DNA of 64,000 nucleotides from Pedobacter sp. KBS0701 (GCF_005938645.2 NZ_CP042171.1:1550001-1614000), one strand, 5' to 3'; numbered from the stretch's first letter, positions 34,969 through 44,747 are shown. Program-made: numbers and translations. The notes: generated from the letters alone by a model not told the origin.

Positions 34969-37900
34969 ATGCAAAATTTCTATGAAGTACGTGCCCGGCG
35001 CACGCTTACTTCAAAATTTCTTACACAATACTTTAGGAAGCTATTCTCTGTTTCCTTCATCGGAAGAAAAAAAATAACCTTCAGCTTCCTGATTTTATCG
35101 TTGCTGCTTGTACTTTCAAAAACTGGACATGCGCAAACCACCCCGCTTATTAATTCAACCTTAACCGGAACGGTTAGGGATGCCAGAACGGGTGAAACTT
35201 TACCAGGCGTAAATGTGGGCATAAATGGTACTACCCATACGGCACTAACAGATAATAACGGTATTTTCCGTTTCGTAACCGGACAAAAGTTTCCGTATAC
35301 GCTTACCATTAGTTTTGTTGGCTATAAAACATTGCAGGTAGTAGCCAACGGCTCGCCCCTTGAAGTAAAACTTGATGAACAGGTAAATACACTGAACAAT
35401 GTAGTGGTAGTAGGTTATGGAACGCAGAAAAAAAGCGATTTTACAGGCGCTCTTTCTTCTGTTCCCACTGAACTGAAAGGCGTTCCGGTAGCCTCGCCAG
35501 ACCGGCTTATCCAGGGTGCAATTTCTGGTGCCCAGGTTACCCAATCCAGCGGACAGCCTGGCGGTGGGGTTTCGATCCGGGTACGTGGCGGAACATCTAT
35601 AAACGCAGGGAACGAACCCCTTTATGTAATTGATGGTTTCCCGGTTTACAATGGCGATGCATCAGTTGACGCAGGTATAACCAACGGACCGGCTATCAAT
35701 CCGCTTTCTGCAATTAATCCAGCCGATATCGAATCGATAGATGTACTTAAGGATGCTTCTGCAACTGCAATCTACGGCTCTCGCGGTGCAAATGGTGTAA
35801 TTCTGATTACCACTAAAAGAGGAAGCAAAAATAGTTTTTCCATTAACTATAGCGGTTATTATGGTACACAAAAAGTGAGTAAGAAAATAGGTTTATTGAA
35901 TGCCAGGGAATGGGGGATGCTAAAAAACGACGCCCTTACCGATGCCGGTAAAGCACCCTTTTATACACAGGCGCAGTTAGACCAGCTTGGAGAAGGAACC
36001 GATTGGCAGGGTGAGGCTTTCAGAACAGCGCCCGTGCAGAATCACAGCCTTTCAATTTCGTCGGGTAATGAAAAAACACGTTTATTACTTTCTGGAAATT
36101 ACTTCAAACAAGAAGGGGTAATTTTAAATACAGGTTTTGACCGGTATTCGGCAAAGCTAAATGTTGATCATGAAGTAAACGCTAAATTCAAATTGGGGGC
36201 TTATCTGAACGGAAGTGTAACCCATGCTGATGTTGCGCCAAGTGGGATTGTGGCCAATATTCTTTCTATGGTACCCGTTGTTCCGGTAAAAGATGCTAAT
36301 GGAAATTTTACGGCCAACAGTAGTTTTGGGGCAACGGTTGCAAATCCGGTAGCCACATTAAGCTTGCAAACCAACGAAACAAAAACCACCAGGTTCTTGG
36401 CCAACAGTTTTGGAGAATACACCATTATCGATGGACTAACAGCCAGGGTTTCACTAGGCGCAGATATCATCAATAACAAACAGAACAGATATCTGCCATC
36501 TACACTTTACGAAAGTCTGCCGGGTGGAAATGCATCAATAGGCGTTTTATCTACATTAAACTGGCTAAATGAAAATACGATTAACTACAAAAAAACAGTT
36601 AATGGAAAACACAGCTTCGATATACTTTTAGGTAATACACAACAGAAATCGGTTACCGAAGTTTTTACCGCCGGTGCTTCAAATTTTGTTAGCGATGCAT
36701 TTAAATACAATAATCTGGCTTCCGGAACTGTACTGGTAACTCCAACATCATTAAAAACAGAGTGGTCACTGCAATCTTTCCTTGCCCGTATCAATTATGC
36801 TTACGATAATAAATACCTTTTAACCTTAACGGCCCGCGCAGATGGATCATCAAGGTTCGGTATCAATAATAAATGGGGAACTTTCCCTTCGGCAGCAATT
36901 GCCTGGAATGCCTCAAATGAGGAGTTTCTTCAGGGTATAAAAGCCATCAGTTCGTTGAAATTCCGTTTTAGTGCGGGTGTAACCGGTAACCAGGAGATCG
37001 ATCCATACCGATCACTTTCGCGCTTGTCAAGTTATCAATATACTTTTGCCAATACCCTGGTTAATGGTTTGGCTATTGCCAGTTTTGCAAACCCTGATCT
37101 AACATGGGAAAAAACAGCCCAATATGACTTTGGTATCGACCTGGAACTGTTTTCGGGCAGAATCCAGTTAACAACTGATGTGTATTACAAAAGAACTTCA
37201 GATTTATTGCTTGAAGTTCCGGTGCCTTATTCTTCAAGTTTGACCAGCGCATTTCAAAATTTAGGTGTGGTAAGAAACAAAGGGGTAGAGTTAGGGCTGA
37301 AAACCATAAACTTCCAGGGCGATTTTAACTGGACAACCAACCTGATATTTTCTGCCAACAGAAATAAAATTATTACGCTTGGTGGCGCGCCTTATTTCTT
37401 TGTTACAGATCCGGCCAGTCCCACCACTTTACCAACCCAGATTATTAAAGTTGGTGAATCGGTTGGTGCATTTTACATGTATGAAACTGATGGTGTAAAT
37501 CCTGCTACGGGTTTACAAAAGTACAAAGACCTAAATGGTGATGGTGCGATAACGCAAGATGCCGACCGTAAGATTGTGGGTAGTTCACAACCAAAATTTT
37601 TGGCAAGCATTACCAATACTTTTAGGTACAAAAATTTCGATCTGTCGGTTTTCCTTAATGCCTCTTATGGGAACAAAATCTTCAACTGGACGCGCGCCAA
37701 CCTGGAGTTAGGAACTGGTTATACCGGTGCTGTAGCAACATTGCTCGACCGCTGGACACCAACCAACCGGAATACTGATGTGCACAAAGCCATAGAAAAC
37801 CCGGCAGTAACTATTTCTGACCGTTTTGTGGAGGATGGCTCTTTCCTCAGACTGAAAAATGTCTCTATTGGTTATAGCATTCCGGGCCGCTTACTCTCCA

Positions 37901-38082
37901 AATTTAAATTAAGTGCAATAAGGGTTTATGTTTCAGGTTCGAACCTTTACACGTGGACGAAGTATACAGGTTACGATCCGGAGGTAAGTACAAATGGGCA
38001 GAACTCGATAAGCACTGGGATGGATAGGGCAGCTTATCCGAATGCAAAATCAATTCAGGGTGGCATTAGCCTTACGCTTTAA
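34969..38082 (+). CDS. SusC/RagA-family TonB-linked outer-membrane transporter
   Basis: 1037 residues with a long N-terminal extension before the signal sequence (hydrophobic about 37-54, ending GHAQ). An in-frame start nearer the signal peptide is possible. The carboxypeptidase-regulatory-like domain is at about 62-140, followed by LNNVVVVGYGTQKKSDFTGA, the plug, and the barrel to GGISLTL. There is no STN domain and no sigma/FecR pair nearby, unlike the other two SusCD loci, so regulation must differ. The gap to FGE is 161 bp, with no obvious terminator. The SusD gene follows after 27 bp. Confidence 0.95.
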   Translation: MQNFYEVRARRTLTSKFLTQYFRKLFSVSFIGRKKITFSFLILSLLLVLSKTGHAQTTPLINSTLTGTVRDARTGETLPGVNVGINGTTHTALTDNNGIFRFVTGQKFPYTLTISFVGYKTLQVVANGSPLEVKLDEQVNTLNNVVVVGYGTQKKSDFTGALSSVPTELKGVPVASPDRLIQGAISGAQVTQSSGQPGGGVSIRVRGGTSINAGNEPLYVIDGFPVYNGDASVDAGITNGPAINPLSAINPADIESIDVLKDASATAIYGSRGANGVILITTKRGSKNSFSINYSGYYGTQKVSKKIGLLNAREWGMLKNDALTDAGKAPFYTQAQLDQLGEGTDWQGEAFRTAPVQNHSLSISSGNEKTRLLLSGNYFKQEGVILNTGFDRYSAKLNVDHEVNAKFKLGAYLNGSVTHADVAPSGIVANILSMVPVVPVKDANGNFTANSSFGATVANPVATLSLQTNETKTTRFLANSFGEYTIIDGLTARVSLGADIINNKQNRYLPSTLYESLPGGNASIGVLSTLNWLNENTINYKKTVNGKHSFDILLGNTQQKSVTEVFTAGASNFVSDAFKYNNLASGTVLVTPTSLKTEWSLQSFLARINYAYDNKYLLTLTARADGSSRFGINNKWGTFPSAAIAWNASNEEFLQGIKAISSLKFRFSAGVTGNQEIDPYRSLSRLSSYQYTFANTLVNGLAIASFANPDLTWEKTAQYDFGIDLELFSGRIQLTTDVYYKRTSDLLLEVPVPYSSSLTSAFQNLGVVRNKGVELGLKTINFQGDFNWTTNLIFSANRNKIITLGGAPYFFVTDPASPTTLPTQIIKVGESVGAFYMYETDGVNPATGLQKYKDLNGDGAITQDADRKIVGSSQPKFLASITNTFRYKNFDLSVFLNASYGNKIFNWTRANLELGTGYTGAVATLLDRWTPTNRNTDVHKAIENPAVTISDRFVEDGSFLRLKNVSIGYSIPGRLLSKFKLSAIRVYVSGSNLYTWTKYTGYDPEVSTNGQNSISTGMDRAAYPNAKSIQGGISLTL

Positions 38083-38109
38083 TTTTTTCAAAATCTAATT
38101 TTTATTACG

Positions 38110-39630
38110 ATGAAAATAAAATATTTACTGCTGGCAATTGCTGTTGCCAGTCTTTCAGCCTGCGTAAAACTGGATGAAAACCCAAAATCATTCATCTCGC
38201 CAGAGCAATTTTACAAAACAGCTGGAGATGCCATTTCTGCTGTTAACGCCATATATTATCCAATGGTTGACAATAGCACAGGCGCACAGCCGATATATAA
38301 CCGGTTGTTTTATACAGGATTGGATTTCCTGACGGATGATCTGGATGCTGGTCCGGGTTCTCCAAATGCAGAAGTAAGGGCACTGGCCAAGTTAACCCAT
38401 GCCTCTACAAATTTGCGTATTCAACAAATCTGGACAGAACATTACGAGGGCATTAATAAAGCGAATATTGCCCTGGAAAGAATCCCCGCTATAGAAATGG
38501 ATGGCAAGCTTAAAAACCGCTTACTTGGTGAGGCTAAATTTTTGAGGGCCTTTTATTATTTCAATTTAGTCAGGCTTTATGGCGATGTTCCATTGCTGTT
38601 AAAAGACCAGACACAGTTGAGCATTGCTGAACTGCAGGTGCCACGAACACCGAAAGAACAGGTTTATCTGCAGATTATCAATGATCTGGAAACCGCTGCC
38701 TCTTTGTTCAAAGCGGGCTCAAGTGGCGAAGCAGGTCGCGCTACCGAGGGTGCAGCGGTTGCCTTGTTATCCAAAGTGTATTTAACCAGAAGAGATTGGG
38801 CCAATGCGGTAAAATATGCTGAAGCTGTAATTACAGGTACTTATGGATATGCATTATTTGATGATTATGCGCAGGTTTTTTTACCGGCCTATAAAAATGG
38901 AAAAGAACACATTTTTTCCGCACAGATAAAAGGAAGTACGATCAGTACCGGTCACTTAATTACCTCAAGTGATATCCGCTCCGGTGTTCCCGGATTAAAA
39001 GGATCCTATGGAAATCAGTTGGCTTTTTATACCGTTGGAAGCGATAATTTTTTCAGCTTGTACAAACTTTATTCAAGTAAGGATAAAAGAAAGCGTGTAT
39101 CATTTGTTACCTATTATACCAGTCCGGCAGACGGCAAAAAGTATGCAACGATCAATGCACCTGGCGATTCTGTTCCTTTTATCAATAAAAACTGGGATCC
39201 TAATTATGCCAGCACCGGAAACTCTGATGCCAATATGAACATCTTGCGTTTTGCGGAAGTGATTTTGATAGACGCCGAAGCTGAAAATGAACTCAACGGG
39301 CCAACAGGCAAAGCTTACACTTCAATCAATAAAATCAGGAAGAGAGCCTGTTTGGCCGATTTAACAACAGGATTAACCAAAGATCAGTTCAGGGATTCGG
39401 TTTATCTGGATCGTCGCCTGGAACTGGTAGGAGAGTGCCACAGGTATTTCGACCTGATCCGCCAGACGGGAACCGAAGTTACAGGAGTTGGTCCTGAAGG
39501 GAAAGGGATTTTACTTAAGAACCTGAAACTCGTTGGAAAAACGAATGTAGCAGCGCGACATTATTTATACGCCATCCCACAAGGTGAAATTGATAGAAAC
39601 CCAAAACTTACCCAAAACCCAGGCTGGTAA
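38110..39630 (+). CDS. SusD/RagB-family surface lipoprotein
   Basis: 506 residues. The lipobox Cys is at 18 (LSACVKLDEN). SusD blocks are present: GEAKFLRAFYYFNLVRLYGDVPLLL in the middle (about 145-170) and DRRLELVGECHRYFDLIRQTG near 440. The fold binds ligand above the SusC barrel. The neighbouring sulfatase suggests a sulfated substrate, possibly small sulfate esters or sulfated glycans. The start lies 27 bp after the susC stop. Confidence 0.93.
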   Translation: MKIKYLLLAIAVASLSACVKLDENPKSFISPEQFYKTAGDAISAVNAIYYPMVDNSTGAQPIYNRLFYTGLDFLTDDLDAGPGSPNAEVRALAKLTHASTNLRIQQIWTEHYEGINKANIALERIPAIEMDGKLKNRLLGEAKFLRAFYYFNLVRLYGDVPLLLKDQTQLSIAELQVPRTPKEQVYLQIINDLETAASLFKAGSSGEAGRATEGAAVALLSKVYLTRRDWANAVKYAEAVITGTYGYALFDDYAQVFLPAYKNGKEHIFSAQIKGSTISTGHLITSSDIRSGVPGLKGSYGNQLAFYTVGSDNFFSLYKLYSSKDKRKRVSFVTYYTSPADGKKYATINAPGDSVPFINKNWDPNYASTGNSDANMNILRFAEVILIDAEAENELNGPTGKAYTSINKIRKRACLADLTTGLTKDQFRDSVYLDRRLELVGECHRYFDLIRQTGTEVTGVGPEGKGILLKNLKLVGKTNVAARHYLYAIPQGEIDRNPKLTQNPGW

Positions 39631-39662
39631 GAAACAAATTTTTAGAAAACCATAAACTTTAA

Positions 39663-41990
39663 ATGATACGTATTATGAAAAGGATACATTATAAGATTGC
39701 GGGAGCAGCTATTTTAATATCATCAATATTTCAAGCAGCATCTGCACAAACATCAAACCCATTAACATCCGATCAGGGTTTTAAAGGCAAAATTGGCAGA
39801 ACAGCAGCCGAATCTCAGGAATATTTTCCCGAAAAGAAAAAAGCGCCAGCGGGTGCGCCAAATGTAATTGTATTTTTAATTGATGACGCCGGTTATGGTA
39901 CATCGAGTGCTTTTGGAGGTTTAATGCAAACGCCGGTGTTAGATAGTTTGGCCAATAATGGGTTACGTTATACCAATTTCCACTCTACAGGGGTTTGTTC
40001 TCCAACACGTGCTGCACTGCTCACTGGCCGTAACCACCATTCGGTACACATGGGTACCTTAAATTACAGCTCGAGTGGTTTCCCTGGTTATGACGCAATT
40101 ATGCCAGCCGATAAGGGAACAATTGCCGAAGTACTGCACGAAAATAACTATAGCACTTTCGCTGTAGGTAAATATCATGTTGCGCCGATTAATGAAATTA
40201 CAGCAATTGGCCCGTATGATAGATGGGCTGTTGGCCGGGGATTCGATCACTTTTATGGATTTCAACTGGGGCATACCGATCAGTATCATCCAAATCTTTA
40301 CGAAGACACTAAAGTTGTTGATCCGGAACCTAATGGGAAACACCTGACCACTTTACTTGCTGATAAAGCAATCAACTATATTTCAAATCAAAAATCCATT
40401 GCAAATGATAAACCTTTCTTCCTCTATTTTGCAACCGGTGCTATTCATTCTCCGCATCAGGTAGATAAAAAATGGAGCGATTTGTATAAAGGCAAATTTG
40501 ATAAAGGTTGGGATTGGTATAGAGAAGAAGTTTTTACCCGTCAGAAAAAACTGGGTGTAATACCCGCCAATGCTGTACTGCCCGATCGCGATCCTACGGT
40601 TAAAGCCTGGAATAGCTTATCGCCAGAGCAAAAGAAAGTATATGCCCGTTTTATGGAAATTTATGCAGGTTTCTTAACGCATGCGGATTACGAGTTTGGC
40701 CGCATTGTTAACTATGTAAAAGAAATCGGACAGGCAGATAACACGGTGATCCTGGTAAGCATTGGTGATAACGGATCAAGTCACAGCCCGGAGCATGGTA
40801 GCTTAAACGGTTATATCAGCTCACTGGATGAAGATAAACAAGTTGCAGAGTTATATAAAAACATTGATAAATTAGGTACAGAACATTCTTTTGAAGATGC
40901 ACCTTCAGGCTGGACACAGGCAACCAATACACCGTTCAGGTTATGGAAAGCAGACCCCAACAGTGAGGGAGGTACACATCAGCCGCTTATTGTGTATTAT
41001 CCGAATGGTCAGCTTAAAAAAGGTGATATCCGCGGTCAATACGGGCATGTAATTGATATTGCACCAACCATATATGAGTTAACGGGGGCAAAGGTTCCTG
41101 AAGTTATTAAAGGAAGTGTACAGAAACCGATTGAAGGAACGAGTTTGGTTTATTCGTTTAAAGACGCTAATGCAGAAAACAGGCACAAAATTCAATACTA
41201 TGAGTTATTTGGAAAGCGGGCTATTGTGAAAGACGGCTGGAAAGCTTCTGTCTTTCATAAATCCGGAAGTGATTTTAATAAAGATGTATGGGAACTTTAT
41301 AACCTGAATGAAGATTTTAACGAACGGATTAACTTAGCTGCAAAATACCCTGAAAAAGTAAAAGACTTACAGGCACTTTTTGAGCAGGAGGCCATTAAGT
41401 ATAATGTATTTCCATTAAATGACAATGCCCTCGGCCACAGCGTCGGCGGGCGAGCCCGCAGCCCGTTTGGTCTTGATAAAAAGGTGGTGCTTTACCCAGG
41501 CATTGAGCAGTTTTTAACCCTTAGCGGACCACAGTTCCAGAACGATGCATTTTCTATTACTGCAGATGTTGATATCAAATCGGCAGGAGCGCAAGGGGTT
41601 TTATTTGCTACCGGTTCTGAATTTGAAGGCTTAAGTTTATTTATCAAAGATGGAAAATTTGTAGTGGCACATAACACAGGTAGCATTGTTAAGTATCTGG
41701 AATCGAATATTCCGGTTTCGCTGGGCAGATCAAAACTGAAGTTCGAATTTAATTTCACTGCGCCGGCTCACGAAAGTAAAGATAAAAATGGACCTGCAGG
41801 CACTGAGGCTATTTATATCAATGATAAAAAAGTAGGTGAGCGTAATATTGTTGCTGCAGAAGGTAGAATTGCAATATATAAAGATGGGATAGATGTAGGT
41901 GCAGACAGAAATTCGCCTGTAACCGATCGTTACAAAGCACCCTTTAACTTTACCGGAAAGTTAAACAACATCACTATTGAATATAAATAA
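39663..41990 (+). CDS. Secreted arylsulfatase (formylglycine type, S1_4-like) with C-terminal lectin-like domain
   Basis: 775 residues; the ATG at 39675 is an alternative start. The signal peptide ends near residue 29 (AASAQ). The sulfatase domain starts with metal ligands DD at 74-75. The modification motif C112-S-P-T-R is converted to formylglycine by FGE, and LLTGRNHH follows. Other active-site blocks are GKYHVAP and GDNGSS. After the alkaline-phosphatase-like core, about residues 600-775 form a concanavalin/LamG-like beta-sandwich. The overall look is of the large S1_4-type aryl/alkylsulfatases (AtsA-like). It releases sulfate from sulfate esters in the periplasm. A terminator follows the gene. 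Confidence 0.93.
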   Translation: MIRIMKRIHYKIAGAAILISSIFQAASAQTSNPLTSDQGFKGKIGRTAAESQEYFPEKKKAPAGAPNVIVFLIDDAGYGTSSAFGGLMQTPVLDSLANNGLRYTNFHSTGVCSPTRAALLTGRNHHSVHMGTLNYSSSGFPGYDAIMPADKGTIAEVLHENNYSTFAVGKYHVAPINEITAIGPYDRWAVGRGFDHFYGFQLGHTDQYHPNLYEDTKVVDPEPNGKHLTTLLADKAINYISNQKSIANDKPFFLYFATGAIHSPHQVDKKWSDLYKGKFDKGWDWYREEVFTRQKKLGVIPANAVLPDRDPTVKAWNSLSPEQKKVYARFMEIYAGFLTHADYEFGRIVNYVKEIGQADNTVILVSIGDNGSSHSPEHGSLNGYISSLDEDKQVAELYKNIDKLGTEHSFEDAPSGWTQATNTPFRLWKADPNSEGGTHQPLIVYYPNGQLKKGDIRGQYGHVIDIAPTIYELTGAKVPEVIKGSVQKPIEGTSLVYSFKDANAENRHKIQYYELFGKRAIVKDGWKASVFHKSGSDFNKDVWELYNLNEDFNERINLAAKYPEKVKDLQALFEQEAIKYNVFPLNDNALGHSVGGRARSPFGLDKKVVLYPGIEQFLTLSGPQFQNDAFSITADVDIKSAGAQGVLFATGSEFEGLSLFIKDGKFVVAHNTGSIVKYLESNIPVSLGRSKLKFEFNFTAPAHESKDKNGPAGTEAIYINDKKVGERNIVAAEGRIAIYKDGIDVGADRNSPVTDRYKAPFNFTGKLNNITIEYK

Positions 41991-42003
41991 GATGATAAAC
42001 AGC

Positions 42004-42031
42004 AGGCTGCCATCTTTTGGCAGCCTTTTTT
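42004..42031 (+). terminator. Rho-independent terminator after the arylsulfatase gene
   Basis: AGGCTGCC (42004-42011), loop ATCTTTT, GGCAGCCT (42019-42026), then a T-run to 42031. It ends the FGE-SusCD-sulfatase unit before the M28-like gene, or reduces read-through into it. Confidence 0.88.
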
Positions 42032-42062
42032 GTTTTACAGCAATTTCTCAAATCGAAAAAAA

Positions 42063-43328
42063 ATGAAAATAATACTCAGAATTTTTATGCTCGCTGTTTT
42101 GGCAAAAAACACATGGGCTCAGGATAAAGCCGGTAATCCTATTTTTAATGGAAATAAATTGTTTGCCGATGTGAAGCAATACGTTGATTTTGGGATTCAT
42201 AGAACTGCGACAGATGGCGACAACAAAACATCAGCATGGCTAAAAAATAAACTGGATAAATTAGGGTATAAAACCGAGTACCTTTATTTTCCGGTGAAGC
42301 AGTATTTCTTGGAAAGTGCTTCAATAAAAGTAAGAGATAAAGTGTTAAATGTGTTTCCGCTTTGGCCTGTTGCTCAGGCCAATGTTTCTTTAAATGCTGT
42401 TTTAGTTGATGCAGATAAGAACAAACAGTCTGTTTCGGGAAAAATTGCCATCATCAGATTGAAAAAAGAAGACCGTCAATACATTGACCGTTTAGAAAAA
42501 CTCGATCGGTTTAATGATTTGATTGCCCGGAATGCCAGCGCTATAATTTTGATTGTGGATAATGATGCAGGCCAAATAGCAGCTTTAAATACCCAACCAG
42601 GTGCATCATGGAAAATCCCTGTGGTTCAGATTGCGCCAAAAGATAGCGCGCAGTTAATCAGCGGTACCACAGCCTCCCTTCAGATTAAAGGCAGTTTAAA
42701 AGACGTACAAGCACGTAATGTAATTGCCAAAATTGGATCTGGCAAAAAAGAAGTAATTGTTTCTACTCCAATTAGCGGCTGGTTTACCTGTGGTGGAGAA
42801 CGTGGACCTGGAATTGCAACTTTTAATGCCATTGCCGAATGGGTAAGCATTACCAAACCACCGTATACCTTTGTTTTTATCGCAAATTCATCACACGAAC
42901 TGGAAGATCATAGGGGAACCCATGTATTTATTGATGAAAGGGCACCAAAGCCAGAAAATGTTAGGTTGTGGGTGCATTTAGGTGCAAGTTTTGCCATAAA
43001 TGCTTATCAAAAAACAACAGACGGAATAAAAAAACTTGATGCTGCTGATCCTAAAAGAAGAGTTTATTATAGCTCAAATATGGAGAATACAATCCATAAA
43101 TCCTTTGATAACAAATCGATTACTCAGCTGAAGGATGTTGCATTAGGAGAGCTTAGTGTAGCCAAAAAATACGGGTACGCTTCTTATTTCGGTTTTGTTG
43201 GCCCCGATTTTAATCCTTATTTCCACACACCAGTTGATGACGAGACCGCTACATCGCCAAAAATATTAGAAGAAACTGCTTTACTGATCAGGAATGCAAT
43301 TGAATTAGAATTGGCGAATCACTTGTAA
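42063..43328 (+). CDS. M28-like exported protein with degenerate metal site
   Basis: 421 residues from the ATG at 42063 (an earlier ATG lies in the terminator T-run). The signal peptide ends at about 19 (NTWAQ). An M28 peptidase layout with an inserted PA-like domain (about 90-210) is seen. The C-terminal HTPVDD matches the last zinc-ligand region of M28 aminopeptidases. The other ligand sites look altered. Where HxD is expected it reads STPISGW, and where the bridging Asp is expected it reads GPGIATFNA. The Glu region is SSHELEDHRGTH. It may be a binding protein or an unusual hydrolase rather than a zinc aminopeptidase. It lies just past the sulfatase terminator. Confidence 0.7.
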   Translation: MKIILRIFMLAVLAKNTWAQDKAGNPIFNGNKLFADVKQYVDFGIHRTATDGDNKTSAWLKNKLDKLGYKTEYLYFPVKQYFLESASIKVRDKVLNVFPLWPVAQANVSLNAVLVDADKNKQSVSGKIAIIRLKKEDRQYIDRLEKLDRFNDLIARNASAIILIVDNDAGQIAALNTQPGASWKIPVVQIAPKDSAQLISGTTASLQIKGSLKDVQARNVIAKIGSGKKEVIVSTPISGWFTCGGERGPGIATFNAIAEWVSITKPPYTFVFIANSSHELEDHRGTHVFIDERAPKPENVRLWVHLGASFAINAYQKTTDGIKKLDAADPKRRVYYSSNMENTIHKSFDNKSITQLKDVALGELSVAKKYGYASYFGFVGPDFNPYFHTPVDDETATSPKILEETALLIRNAIELELANHL

Positions 43329-43578
43329 TGAAATTAAATTGGGTTGCGTTATATGGTTAAATTAGCTTAGTGCATTAAAGTTGAAAAAAAGATCGATTAA
43401 CACGCTCTATAATTTTACACTTAAGCACTTGCAATGCTGGATAATATGTCGTGCAGAACTTGTTTACAAGTAGACGTGGTTCGCATCTTTTATTGAAGAA
43501 AGGCCCTGAAATAAATTACCTTCGGTGAACTCGCTAAGGCTCGGTTCAGGATGACGACAGCCAAATACAAATTGATTG

Positions 43579-43613
43579 AGGGAAAAGAATCATTTAAGGA
43601 TCTTTTCCCTTTT
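43579..43613 (+). terminator. Rho-independent terminator after the M28-like gene
   Basis: AGGGAAAAGA (43579-43588) and TCTTTTCCCT (43601-43610) form a 10-bp stem with a 12-nt loop, followed by TTT. It lies between convergent genes; the T-run favours the plus strand. The rest of 43329-43632 holds only a one-ended REP-like fragment near 43527-43556. Confidence 0.8.
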
Positions 43614-43632
43614 GATTTACTATTGTTATAAG

Positions 43633-44223
43633 CTAAGGAACAAGCGCAGCAATTTCTTCCCCGGTTCCCACCTGAATAATGTCTGTTTGGGTGGCCCCAA
43701 AATGATCAATAGTCAAATTTGGTGCTTTGCTCATAACCAGCGTATGGCGATTGGTATTGCCTTTGAGTTTTAATGTGCTTTTGTCGAGAATTTCCGTATA
43801 CAAGCCCTCGCTACTGGTATCAATATCGGCAAAGGCATTCCCTTTAAGAATGATCTGGAGAAATTTAGTAGTAAGTTTTGCTTCTGTTTTCACTACAGCA
43901 TTTTCATCGGCCTCAATGCGATAGATATCGTTTACATAAATAATAAGTTTACACTTTTCTGTATTGGGGCTGGTAATGCGCAGGGTCTCTCCCTGTTGCG
44001 TAACTTTCGCACTACCCGCGTTATCATCTGCATAAGATACTCCAACAGTTGGTCGCTGAACCAACATCACTTCTACATTGCCCTTTATCACAATCCTTCT
44101 AAAGTTTTGAATTTTATAAAGTAATGTTCTGCTTTTTTCTGCAGCCTTTACATTTGGAAGGGTAACCATTAAGGTTATTACGGCATATACCATAGTGATT
44201 AGCGTTTTAATTGAGGTTTTCAT
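43633..44223 (-). CDS. DUF2807 (GIN-domain) exported protein, paralogue 1
   Basis: 196 residues. The signal peptide is at 1-27 (ending NVKA). A right-handed beta-helix-like GIN domain (DUF2807, 'putative auto-transporter adhesin, head GIN') follows, with repeats such as VIKGNVEVMLVQRP and LKGNTNRHTLV. Its function is unknown. It is a clear paralogue of the protein encoded at 58286-58885: both start MKTSI-TL and share the block GNVE-x-LVQR near residue 50. A sigma-54-like promoter and repeated CGAACAG sites lie upstream. Confidence 0.82.
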   Translation of the reverse strand: MKTSIKTLITMVYAVITLMVTLPNVKAAEKSRTLLYKIQNFRRIVIKGNVEVMLVQRPTVGVSYADDNAGSAKVTQQGETLRITSPNTEKCKLIIYVNDIYRIEADENAVVKTEAKLTTKFLQIILKGNAFADIDTSSEGLYTEILDKSTLKLKGNTNRHTLVMSKAPNLTIDHFGATQTDIIQVGTGEEIAALVP

Positions 44224-44312
44224 GTTGTGTTTATTAAATATTAAATTTTTTATGTTAGGGTGGTCTGCTAATGTGAATCAGTTTACACCAATATTATTCA
44301 GTTGCATAGTTA

Positions 44313-44327
44313 ACCAAGCTGGTGCCA
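44313..44327 (-). promoter_or_regulatory. Sigma-54-like promoter candidate for the GIN gene
   Basis: Read on the minus strand: TGGCACC, then AGC, then TTGG. The -24 part is a perfect TGGCAC; the -12 part is TTGG with spacing one base short of the ideal and G instead of C. It lies about 90 bp upstream of the ATG, and paired CGAACAG sites lie a further 62 bp upstream. It is plausible but imperfect. Confidence 0.35.
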
Positions 44328-44388
44328 AAATGTAAATGTGCCTTTAATCGCTCTATAAGAGGTATTTTTGCTCATGGCTTGTCGGGAC

Positions 44389-44427
44389 CTGTTCATTTCC
44401 GAACAGTTGATGTGCGACAGCGAACAG
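44389..44427 (-). promoter_or_regulatory. Paired CGAACAG activator-type sites
   Basis: CTGTTC-ATTTCC-GAACAG (44389-44406) is a dyad with 6-bp arms. A second CGAACAG half-site begins 21 bp (two helical turns) after the first (44400 and 44421). It lies about 165-205 bp upstream of the GIN gene start and upstream of a sigma-54-like promoter, the layout of an enhancer for an NtrC-type activator. Confidence 0.4.
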
Positions 44428-44587
44428 TTTTATATAACGCTAATAAAGAACTCCGGTTAAAAACGTTATTGATTAAAGCGTTGATTAATAATCACTTGTG
44501 AAGTAATGTCAATGGTGAAGTTAATTTATTGCCTTAAATCGGTATGAATGACAGAGAATTTAAACGAATCGATAGGCTGCAAATAAT

Positions 44588-44691
44588 CGTCATCCGATAG
44601 CTAACTATCCGATGCGAGAAGGCTTTTTCAGCCGGCGAAGCATTCTCTACCAGCGTGGGGCTTTAAGATTGTTTCGTGCCTTGTAATGACG
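44588..44691. repeat. REP-like element with CGTCAT...ATGACG ends
   Basis: CGTCAT (44588-44593) and ATGACG (44686-44691) bound about 100 bp with weaker internal pairing. It is one of several such elements in the non-coding region 44224-45148, where no gene is recognised. Confidence 0.5.
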
Positions 44692-44747
44692 TTATGTAAA
44701 CAACTGATATTTAGTGTTATTTTTTTGACCATATAAGACGTTTGAGG

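Noticed and set aside
42030..42062. Upstream start for the M28-like gene
   Set aside because: It begins inside the T-run of the sulfatase terminator and puts 11 polar residues before an otherwise good signal peptide.
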